Source of the DNA: Anaerocolumna aminovalerica | Lineage (GTDB): Bacteria > Bacillota > Clostridia > Lachnospirales > Lachnospiraceae | Length of the DNA stretch: 64,000 bases | Assembly: GCF_900115365.1 (NCBI RefSeq) | Contig: NZ_FOWD01000021.1 | Coordinates: 1-64,000 of the forward strand | Direction: 5' to 3' | Part shown: piece by piece, positions 7,632-14,826 of the stretch | How positions within the stretch are numbered: the first letter of the stretch is position 1 | Layout of the letters: each line of letters starts with the position of its first letter | Program-made: the position numbers and the translations under genes | Notes under the pieces: model-generated | Seen by the model: only the letters and a program-made list of their open reading frames with translations | What the model was told of the DNA's origin: nothing | Databases searched by the model: none

Positions 7632-9512
7632 TTATCTGTAATAGCTGGCAACAAATTCTGCACATGCCCAGGTTAACGGATTAATAAAGCTAATGGATTC
7701 ATCATTGGCATCCACTGCTTCCGGCATTAAACCATATGCATTGGCATGATTCTTTGCCCATAACATTTTCTTTCGATACTCCGAAGCTTCGCCATGTACC
7801 TTACAATATTCAGCACAAGCTAAAGTATTGAATAACCATGGCCCATGATGATATTCTTGTTCCGAATAACCAATACCATCTTTAAAAAAGCTTGCATGTT
7901 TTAAGAAATATTCATGTGTCTTTTTCATATTTTCATCATTTGGATAACCATAGATGGGACCAAAGTATTGTGGAGTATCATATTTACAAACGACCCTGTC
8001 ATGGTAATTCACATATCCATAATCGTATCGTTCAAGCTCTTTATTAAATGTTGTTTGTATTCCTTGATAGATCTGTTCACATAATTTCTGACAACGTTTT
8101 TCATACTCTTTATTCTCAAAGACCACAAATAATTCCTCCATTGCCTTTATTCCACCATAGATAAACATGTTAGAGGAAGTAATAAATGCTGCACCGAATA
8201 CACCTTCATTTACACCTCCCTCAGGTCCTACCATGCCGTTCTTATGTTCTGAATTTTCGATTACAGAAACTAATTCCTGCAATAATTCCTCAGAAGCTAA
8301 GATCTTACCGGTTCTTTTATAGAATTCATATACAATTCTTCCAAAATATCCGATGGAATCAATTTGATGGCTTACATTGTTATTGGCTCCTTCATTAGGT
8401 TCTCCAAGTCCATCATAACGCTGATAAAATTCCCCATTTGATTTACGTTTTCTCTTGATTAAATATTGTATAATTTCTTCACATTCCTCATAATGACCTG
8501 CAAGTAAAAAGCCTCTTGCAACCATAATGGAATCTCTTGCATAATAACATGGCATTTTATTGGAATAATAGTGACCAGTTAAATCCGCTGGGATAAATCC
8601 ATTCTGGCAGACTGCCTTCATAGCAATTCGGTTTCTTGTTACGAAATCCAGGAATTCCTCATCATTATCATTTTTATGGATGGAAGCCACTTCCTGTACT
8701 CTTTTATTACCTTTTGCTAACCATCGTTTCCAATACTCTTTCGCTTCAATAGCTACGTATTTAAAATCTAAAGATTGTAAGTCATTGATTAATTCTTCTT
8801 TGGTATCTGCAAATACTAATGCCCATTGAAAAGTAATGGATTCTCCTGCTTTAAGCTCATATTCTTTTCCTTTTACACAGCCTACACGACAATTCGTATT
8901 AATACCTTTTATCTTTTGATTTCTATTTTTCACATCCAGAAATGTCTGGTAGGAAAAATCAGTGGGAGAGTCTTCTACAATATAGTTCTCATTGGATTCA
9001 CAGGTGGCCATCCCTATGTACGCCTCTCCAGTCTGAATACAGAGGGCATCATCTGTAAGTACCTCTCCAAGAATAGGTTCCTCATTTCTAACTGCAATGT
9101 ACCCAAAACAACCTATCTTTTTGGCTTCACTTGCTTTATTTGAAACGGTAGTTTCAAAAACTACACGATTATTTCCATAAGCATAAATAATATCTGTTTT
9201 TTCAAGATTATCCTCTTCTAGTATAAAGTTGTCTGTATAACGAAATCCATCCAATACCTCTGTTCTCTCAGGTACCAGATGATGTGGATGTGTATATTCA
9301 TTCCATTTGCGGTTTCCGAAATAGAGTCTATCGTTAACTCGTATCATGCTCACTGCTGATTGTAACAAATCATGCTTATAATTTTTATAAAATAAGTGAT
9401 AAATACCAGTTCCATTAATATCTATGATTCCATTGTTAACAGTATAGATAGCCGCAACGTTTTCATTTCCCACTAATCCAACACCGGTATAAGGTTTTCT
9501 GTCCATTTTCAT
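7632..9512 (-). CDS. GH15-like glucoamylase-type glycosidase
   Basis: A 626-residue protein with an N-terminal beta-sandwich (about 1-260) and a C-terminal (alpha/alpha)6-barrel, the architecture of bacterial GH15 glucoamylases and glucodextranases. Recognisable segments are YARDSIMVARGFLLAGHYEE, then RYDGLGEPNEG and HQIDSIGYFGRIVYEF, echoing the GH15 substrate-binding helices, and a late GPEGGVNEGVFGAAF. No signal peptide, so it works on imported oligosaccharides. The general acid and base were not pinned down, so the family call is moderate. It is the first enzyme gene of the operon, 12 bp before the GH31 start, and is separated from the binding-protein gene by a large stem-loop. AAAAGGAA precedes ATG 9512. 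Confidence 0.7.
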   Translation of the reverse strand: MKMDRKPYTGVGLVGNENVAAIYTVNNGIIDINGTGIYHLFYKNYKHDLLQSAVSMIRVNDRLYFGNRKWNEYTHPHHLVPERTEVLDGFRYTDNFILEEDNLEKTDIIYAYGNNRVVFETTVSNKASEAKKIGCFGYIAVRNEEPILGEVLTDDALCIQTGEAYIGMATCESNENYIVEDSPTDFSYQTFLDVKNRNQKIKGINTNCRVGCVKGKEYELKAGESITFQWALVFADTKEELINDLQSLDFKYVAIEAKEYWKRWLAKGNKRVQEVASIHKNDNDEEFLDFVTRNRIAMKAVCQNGFIPADLTGHYYSNKMPCYYARDSIMVARGFLLAGHYEECEEIIQYLIKRKRKSNGEFYQRYDGLGEPNEGANNNVSHQIDSIGYFGRIVYEFYKRTGKILASEELLQELVSVIENSEHKNGMVGPEGGVNEGVFGAAFITSSNMFIYGGIKAMEELFVVFENKEYEKRCQKLCEQIYQGIQTTFNKELERYDYGYVNYHDRVVCKYDTPQYFGPIYGYPNDENMKKTHEYFLKHASFFKDGIGYSEQEYHHGPWLFNTLACAEYCKVHGEASEYRKKMLWAKNHANAYGLMPEAVDANDESISFINPLTWACAEFVASYYR

Positions 9513-9551
9513 TCTGCATTCCTTTTCTTTATAACAATTATTTTAATGCAA

Positions 9552-9602
9552 GAAAGGATGTCGTTAAACACAACATTTTGATTGTATTATGGACACCCTT
9601 TC
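9552..9602 (-). promoter_or_regulatory. Stem-loop between binding-protein and glycosidase genes
   Basis: Minus strand GAAAGGGTGTC pairs with GACATCCTTTC (one G-U), and an inner AATACAA pairs with TTGTGTT. There is no good T-run, so it more likely caps and stabilises the upstream transporter mRNA or attenuates partly than stops transcription. Confidence 0.6.
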
Positions 9603-9613
9603 TAACTAAAGAT

Positions 9614-10894
9614 CTATTTTACTATCTTTTCAACTTTTGCCTGTGCTTCATTTAACCCTTCTTCCACAGTAACTTGTCCAATAACCGCTTTACTTAATTC
9701 TTCGTTGATTTTATCTTGAACACGAGAATAATTTAATACTGTTGGAGGTACAATACCTGTTTCTAAGGCTTCAAAAATTACTTCGCGGCTTTCTGGCTTC
9801 TCAATATTTAAGAAAGATTCTCTTACTTCTTCATTATCTACTACTGGTAAATCCCAGCCTGATTCCACTCTAAGCTTAGTAGCCGTAGGATCCACAGACA
9901 TAAACTTGATGAATTTCCAAGCTGCATCTGCATGTTTTGTATTGGCACTTGCAACAATGCCATCTACAAATACGTGATGTACCTTATCTGTATTAGCAGG
10001 TTCAAGAGCGATATCCCAGTTAAATGGAGCATCCGCGAATACTCCAAGCATCCAGCTACCGGTTCTAAGCATAGCAATCTCTCCATTTTTAAACATATCT
10101 TCTGGAGATTTACCGCTCATTTGCTCTGGTGTAGGTTGAACATTGTATTTGTTCATTTTATCTATCATCCACTGAACAGCTTCAATATTTTCTTTTGAAT
10201 TAATGGTTGGTTTTCCCTCTGCATCGAATAAAGAACCACCATTTTGTGCTACTGTTTTATATAATTCGTTATATTGTACTGGAGAATATGTTCCATAAAC
10301 ACCGTCTTTTGTTAAAGCCTGCGCTGCTTTTAGCTCATCCTTCCAAGTCCAGTCTGGTTTCGGATATTCTAATCCGGCAGCATCGAATAAATCCTTGTTG
10401 TAGTACATAACTACGTTGGAGAATTTTTCGGTTAAACCATAAAGCTTATCTTGGTATTTGAAGTGATCAATTGCACCTTTTGTCAATACACTTTCATCAA
10501 ATGTTTCATCTGATTTTGCTATTTCAGTAACGTCTTTTAATACACCGTTATTTGCATATGTTACGAAGTTTTCATAATTGATTTCGAAAACATCAGGTAA
10601 TGTCTTAGATGTTGCTTGAGTTTGTAATTTTGTAAAATAATCATTGAAACCAATTACTTCATATTCTACATTAATATTTTCATTTTGCTTTTCAAACTCA
10701 TCAATCATAGCTTCCAAATCTTTAATATGATCTGGGCCAGCAGAGTATGTAGCATATTTAATCGTCACTTCTTCATTGGAAGTATTCTTTCCATCATCCA
10801 CCTTTCCAGATTCATTGGTCTTTCCGCAACCGGTTAACATTGTTGTTGCCACTAGTGTAATCCCTAATAATGTTGCTGCTAACTTTCTTTTCAT
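9614..10894 (-). CDS. Sugar ABC transporter substrate-binding lipoprotein (family 1)
   Basis: A 426-residue extracellular solute-binding protein. The signal peptide ends in the lipobox LTGC (Cys near residue 23), followed by a Gly/Ser/Asn-rich linker. The body has the family 1 pattern: EVTIKYATYSAG, IDEFEKQNENINVEYE, MYYNKDLFDAAGLEYPKPDWTW and GSWMLGVFADAPFNWDIA. It delivers an oligosaccharide to the two permeases upstream in the same operon. Genes downstream imply an alpha-glucoside such as isomalto- or malto-oligosaccharide. The ATPase (MsmX/MalK type) is not in the window; such operons often share one encoded elsewhere. AAAGGAG precedes ATG 10894. Confidence 0.9.
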   Translation of the reverse strand: MKRKLAATLLGITLVATTMLTGCGKTNESGKVDDGKNTSNEEVTIKYATYSAGPDHIKDLEAMIDEFEKQNENINVEYEVIGFNDYFTKLQTQATSKTLPDVFEINYENFVTYANNGVLKDVTEIAKSDETFDESVLTKGAIDHFKYQDKLYGLTEKFSNVVMYYNKDLFDAAGLEYPKPDWTWKDELKAAQALTKDGVYGTYSPVQYNELYKTVAQNGGSLFDAEGKPTINSKENIEAVQWMIDKMNKYNVQPTPEQMSGKSPEDMFKNGEIAMLRTGSWMLGVFADAPFNWDIALEPANTDKVHHVFVDGIVASANTKHADAAWKFIKFMSVDPTATKLRVESGWDLPVVDNEEVRESFLNIEKPESREVIFEALETGIVPPTVLNYSRVQDKINEELSKAVIGQVTVEEGLNEAQAKVEKIVK

Positions 10895-10941
10895 AATCTT
10901 TCTCCTTTACATTTTACTAAAAGTTTCATAAGTACCAAATT

Positions 10942-11760
10942 TTATTTTATTCCGGTATTTTGAATACCTTCAATAAAATACCGCTGTGCAAATAAGTAAA
11001 CAATAAGAATTGGAATAACACTAATCAGTGTTGCAGCCATTAATTCACTCCAGTTCACATACCATCTACCTTGAAGCTGTGATAAGAATAATGGCAACGT
11101 CGTATGGGTATCATCAGAAGATACTAACAACGGCCATAAAAAATCATTCCATGCAGCCATAAATCCCGTTACGGCCAATACGGAGATACCTGGTTTTGCT
11201 AATGGCAGCATAACCTGAAAGAATACTCTGATAAATCCGGCTCCATCCAAACAAGCCGCTTCTTCTAACGCTTTTGGTATGTTGGCAAAATGCTGTCTCA
11301 TTAAAAAGGTCCCAAATGCGCTAAACATACCAGGTAATACTAAAGCCGTGAATGTATTAATTAAATTCATTTTATTCATCAATATATACTGTGGTATGAT
11401 TGTTGCTTGAATAGGTATCATCATGGTAGCTAGATATAATAAGAATATTTTATCTTTGTGCTTAAAATCTATCCTAGCAAATACAAAACCAGACATGGAA
11501 CAAATCAAAATCTGTCCTAATGTAGTAACAATTGCTACAAACATACTGTTAAATAAATATCTACCTGTATTATAGGATGTAAATATGTTTTTAAAGTTAT
11601 CCAATGACCATGCATTTATAACATTTTTAAATGTCATATTATATGTGATATCTTGGTTGGTAAACGCAACTATTGTCATCCATACAAATGGAATAATCAT
11701 AACAATTGCTCCAAGAATTAACATAATATAGACAACTACATTGTTTTTCTTAGTTTTCAT
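10942..11760 (-). CDS. Sugar ABC transporter permease (MalG type)
   Basis: A 272-residue CUT1 permease with about six membrane helices and the cytoplasmic EAA loop (EEAACLDGAGFIRVFFQVMLP), which docks on the ATPase. WVAFTN-type and WNDFLWPLL segments place it in the MalG branch. The start is set at ATG 11760 (MKTKKNNVVVY), which has AAAGGAA 7 nt upstream; the frame stays open 18 codons further but overlaps the preceding gene without a ribosome site. Second gene of the operon, 19 bp behind the MalF-type permease. Confidence 0.9.
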   Translation of the reverse strand: MKTKKNNVVVYIMLILGAIVMIIPFVWMTIVAFTNQDITYNMTFKNVINAWSLDNFKNIFTSYNTGRYLFNSMFVAIVTTLGQILICSMSGFVFARIDFKHKDKIFLLYLATMMIPIQATIIPQYILMNKMNLINTFTALVLPGMFSAFGTFLMRQHFANIPKALEEAACLDGAGFIRVFFQVMLPLAKPGISVLAVTGFMAAWNDFLWPLLVSSDDTHTTLPLFLSQLQGRWYVNWSELMAATLISVIPILIVYLFAQRYFIEGIQNTGIK

Positions 11761-11779
11761 TTTCGATTCCTTTCCTGCT

Positions 11780-12652
11780 TTATTCATAATGAACCCATTT
11801 CTTTTGCATGACATTCTGGAAAATGGTCACTAGTATAATGATAATAAAGAGTACCCATGACAATGCAGTTGCATAACCCATTTGCTGGTATTGAAAACTA
11901 TTTTTATAAATCTCAGTAACCATAACTGGTACCAGATCCGCAGTGGGCTCTCCAGAGGTCATGACCCAAATTTGATCAAAAACTTGGAAAGAACTAATTA
12001 TAGTAATAATAAGGGCATAAAACGTGGTTGGAGATAATAAAGGCAATGTAATACTCTTAAACTGCTGCCATTTACCTGCACAATCAATTTGGGCTGCTTC
12101 GTAATAGCTACTTGAAATTCCTTGTAAGCCACCAAGGAAAATAATTGCTAAGAATCCAATATCCTTCCAAACTGTTGTTATGATAATTGCAGGCATAACA
12201 TAACTTGGATTTTGTAACCAAGCAGGCCCTGTCCCACCAAAGAAACGAATAATTGTATTTACTATTCCGAATTCCGGATTAAGCATTCCTTTCCATATCA
12301 TAGATACTGCTACCCAAGAAGTAATAACCGGTAAAAAGAACAAGCCTCGAAAGAATGTGACTTTTTTGATTTTACTATTTAGCAGTATTGCCAATCCAAG
12401 TGATAGAATTAGTACTAGGGGCAAATATCCAACAATAAAGAATAAGGTATTCTTTAAAGCTAAATAGAATCTTTCATCATGAAGGATTTCTATATAATTT
12501 GCTAACCCTATTAATTGGGGACTACCAAATAAATTCCAATCCGTAAAACTAATATAAAGTGAATATAGCATAGCCCCAACTTTAAATACTAACAGTCCTA
12601 ATAAACTGGGCAATAAGAATGCGATAATAATTTTTTTCTTTGACTTATACAT
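11780..12652 (-). CDS. Sugar ABC transporter permease (MalF type)
   Basis: A 290-residue CUT1 permease, about six membrane helices, EAA loop YEAAQIDCAGKWQQFKSITLP near residue 195, and a FLLPSLLGLLVFKVG first helix. It is the first gene of the alpha-glucan operon. Translation starts from the leader cassette GAATCGAGGTTAAA-ATG. The mRNA leader of roughly 180 nt between the LacI operator and this ATG is filled with a palindromic repeat array (12653-12820). Confidence 0.9.
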   Translation of the reverse strand: MYKSKKKIIIAFLLPSLLGLLVFKVGAMLYSLYISFTDWNLFGSPQLIGLANYIEILHDERFYLALKNTLFFIVGYLPLVLILSLGLAILLNSKIKKVTFFRGLFFLPVITSWVAVSMIWKGMLNPEFGIVNTIIRFFGGTGPAWLQNPSYVMPAIIITTVWKDIGFLAIIFLGGLQGISSSYYEAAQIDCAGKWQQFKSITLPLLSPTTFYALIITIISSFQVFDQIWVMTSGEPTADLVPVMVTEIYKNSFQYQQMGYATALSWVLFIIIILVTIFQNVMQKKWVHYE

Positions 12653-12820
12653 TTTAACCTCGATTCTGACGCTTTAGCGCTTTTTAATTACGATAGCAAT
12701 TTGTGCCCCAGCACAAAAGCTTGTTTTTTCAACCTAGCTCCCATCGCATGCAGCATCTGCTTGCAGATGTGGCATTGCCACAAATCAGAGTGTGAATTAT
12801 GCATTTCAATAATTCACACT
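12653..12820 (-). repeat. Palindromic leader array R1 with hairpin-ribosome-site cassette
   Basis: Read toward the permease gene, this leader contains consecutive short hairpins: GTGTGAATTA/TAATTCACAC (12819-12790), TGTGGCA/TGCCACA (12782-12768), CATCTGC/GCAGATG (12769-12754), TTGTGC/GCACAA (12716-12701) and the cassette hairpin CGCTAAAGCG (12679-12670) with GAGGTTAAA before ATG 12652. Related copies occur at 60816-61097, 19929-20045, 16759-16875 and 37930-38035. A ribosome-site-like GGGAG precedes a 14-codon frame starting TTG-AAA-AAA-CAA (12732-12688). Confidence 0.75.
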
Positions 12821-12829
12821 AACCTCCAT

Positions 12830-12845
12830 GGTGAACCGTTTAACC
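12830..12845 (-). promoter_or_regulatory. LacI-type operator O1 (alpha-glucan operon)
   Basis: GGTGAACCGTTTAACC on the plus strand, matching 14 of 16 bases of the site at 13931-13946. Half-sites GGTTAA/TTAACC are typical of LacI-family repressors. Located just downstream of the repressor gene and upstream of the permease gene. Confidence 0.75.
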
Positions 12846-12853
12846 AATGTAGA

Positions 12854-12875
12854 AAAAAAAACTTAAAGTTTTTTT
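12854..12875 (-). terminator. A/T palindrome after the LacI gene
   Basis: AAAAAAACTT/AAGTTTTTTT palindrome in the 44 bp between the repressor stop and operator O1. It could be a weak terminator or part of the operon promoter; no convincing -35/-10 pair was found here. Confidence 0.4.
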
Positions 12876-12889
12876 CTTTTGTAATGTTT

Positions 12890-13915
12890 CTACTCAGCGC
12901 TTTTAAGAACTTTTGTTGTATCTCTTTTTATTATTTCGCAACTCATTAGAGTTTCTTTTTCCTTTTGTGAATCATGAATGATATTTAGAATAATTTCACC
13001 AGCCATTTCGCCACGTTTTGAAATATTCTGTCCTACAGTTGTCAGTTTAGGATACATAATTTTAGCTTGATATGTATCATCAAAACCTATTATGGAAAAA
13101 TCATCTGGAATCTTCTTTCCATCCAGTTGTAAATAATTCATAATACCAAAAGCCAATATATCCGCAGTTGCAACCACAGCAGTAATATCTGCCTGAGCCA
13201 CTATCTTTTGAGACACACTAAAACCATATTCATAAGTGACATCACCTTGAAAGATAAATCTTTCCTCAAAGGGAATGTTATTCTCTTTTAGCGCTCTCTT
13301 ATATCCATCCAGTCGTTTGCTCAGCAACACACTTTTATCAATTTTACCGGTCACTAAAGCAATCTTCTCATGACCATCCTGAATTAAAAGATTCGTTGCC
13401 ATAAAACTAGCTTCCTCATCTCGTAAATTCATTTTGTAAAAATCTTTATGTGTAATGTAAGAATCAATTAATAGTGTAGGAACTTTATAGCTGCCCAAAA
13501 TCTGAAGCATTTTATCATTATCGATACCAAATACAACAGCACCATCCAAATTCCACTTCATCATCATATCCGCAAAGCAATTATCACTGTTAACGACCCT
13601 TAAAACTATACTATAGCCAGCATTACGTAAATAATACTCAATACCGGATATGAACTCACTGTAGAATGGGTTTTCAAAGATCATTTTTTTACTAACATCC
13701 ATCTGTGGAATAATGACGCCAATTAACTTAGAACCTTTTCCAGCTAAGGACTTGGCACTAAGACTTGGAACATAGCCTGTTGCTTTAATTGCCTCCTCTA
13801 CTTTTCTTACCATCTCAGGTGAAACTTTACTCACTCTGCCATTGATGACATAAGATACAGTTGCTTTCGATGTCCCACATATTTGAGCTATATCATTAAT
13901 TGTTACACGTTTCAT
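12890..13915 (-). CDS. LacI-family repressor of the alpha-glucan operon
   Basis: A 341-residue regulator: N-terminal helix-turn-helix VTINDIAQICGTSKATVSYVINGR (residues 3-26), hinge helix with PSLSAKSLAGKGSKLIGVIIP, then the periplasmic-binding-protein-like sensor domain with the usual SIIGFDDTYQAKIMYPKLTTVGQ near the C-terminus. It lies immediately upstream of, and in the same direction as, the CUT1/GH operon. Matching operators O1 and O2 flank the gene, implying autoregulation plus control of the operon by an alpha-glucoside inducer. GGAGG precedes ATG 13915. Confidence 0.92.
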   Translation of the reverse strand: MKRVTINDIAQICGTSKATVSYVINGRVSKVSPEMVRKVEEAIKATGYVPSLSAKSLAGKGSKLIGVIIPQMDVSKKMIFENPFYSEFISGIEYYLRNAGYSIVLRVVNSDNCFADMMMKWNLDGAVVFGIDNDKMLQILGSYKVPTLLIDSYITHKDFYKMNLRDEEASFMATNLLIQDGHEKIALVTGKIDKSVLLSKRLDGYKRALKENNIPFEERFIFQGDVTYEYGFSVSQKIVAQADITAVVATADILAFGIMNYLQLDGKKIPDDFSIIGFDDTYQAKIMYPKLTTVGQNISKRGEMAGEIILNIIHDSQKEKETLMSCEIIKRDTTKVLKSAE

Positions 13916-13930
13916 ATTTATTCCTCCGAA

Positions 13931-13946
13931 GGTTAACCGTTTAACT
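13931..13946 (-). promoter_or_regulatory. LacI-type operator O2 (repressor gene)
   Basis: GGTTAACCGTTTAACT on the plus strand, lying between a likely -10 (TATATT, minus strand, near 13963) and the repressor start codon. It is the partner of O1 at 12830-12845. Between here and 14131 the sequence is AT-rich with nothing else recognised. Confidence 0.75.
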
Positions 13947-14130
13947 CTACATCAATAATATACAACATTTCGATAAAAAACACAATAATAACTTTAATAT
14001 TTTATTTCAATTGTTATAAATGCACATTTAAAATATGATTATTTGTATATTATATATAGCAATTATTATTTTTTAACTGTTCTTTTTAACATATTCTGTT
14101 AATAAGCTCATATAGCATAGTGGGTATAAT

Positions 14131-14211
14131 CTAAATACAGCGAAGCTGAATTCAAGAGTTCCATTAAAATGAATAATGAAATTCTTCTAAATTCAACCTC
14201 GCTGTATTTAG
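14131..14211 (-). terminator. Long hairpin terminator
   Basis: CTAAATACAGCGA pairs with TCGCTGTATTTAG, extended inside by TGAATT/AATTCA. It lies 18 bp after the stop of the small membrane-protein gene. The T-tract is weak, so stem strength is the main evidence. Confidence 0.6.
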
Positions 14212-14228
14212 TTTCACATAAAATATAT

Positions 14229-14678
14229 CTATTCCTGAGTATGATTTTTTATATTGTCTATGGTATTAATGTCTGAGCTGTCATCTGTATCATCATGGGA
14301 AACATCTGCTTCCTGCTCTGCATTATCTTCTCCATTTTCTTCAGCATTCTCTCCAGTATCATCATAATCCTTTGCAATATCAGCGTCTGAATCCTCTGTA
14401 TCCTCTTTTTCTTCAATACTTTCAACAGTAGGTTCGTTTGGTATTTCTTCCGCTATTTCATCTGTCTCCACTGCATTGTCTCTTTTCATCTTAAATAAGT
14501 CTTTCGTTGAAAGTATAATCAAGGTAATTCCCACAATTACAAATAATATAATAAACGCAATTCCCACTGTTTTGTTGCCTGATGTATCCAGTTCGCGCCA
14601 TAAAGATGTTGATAAGTAAATCAAGTACATCCCGACTATAATTCTAAATATCCTATTCACCTTTAAGTCTTTATGCAT
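14229..14678 (-). CDS. Small membrane protein with acidic tail
   Basis: A 149-residue protein of unknown function. Two hydrophobic helices (about residues 10-27 and 38-57) are separated by a short loop, then a Lys/Arg-rich juxtamembrane stretch, then an 85-residue tail made almost entirely of Asp, Glu, Asn, Ser and Thr. The tail should be disordered and strongly negative, and by the positive-inside rule it lies in the cytoplasm. I recognise no family. It stands alone between a terminator and the GH20 gene. Confidence 0.7.
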   Translation of the reverse strand: MHKDLKVNRIFRIIVGMYLIYLSTSLWRELDTSGNKTVGIAFIILFVIVGITLIILSTKDLFKMKRDNAVETDEIAEEIPNEPTVESIEEKEDTEDSDADIAKDYDDTGENAEENGEDNAEQEADVSHDDTDDSSDINTIDNIKNHTQE

Positions 14679-14826
14679 ATTTTTACCTCACTGTATATTT
14701 AATTATAGCTTATGTATCTTAGCACAATAACTTGTAAGTTACAAGGTCTTTTTCATATAATGCTTTATAGAATGCTGGTTGTGTGGCTTTTCCGAAGCAA
14801 TTGCAGCTTTATTTCAACAAAAGAAT

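Noticed and set aside
12653-12845. CRISPR-like repeats
   Set aside because: Units are different palindromes, not one repeat with regular spacers, and no cas genes occur.
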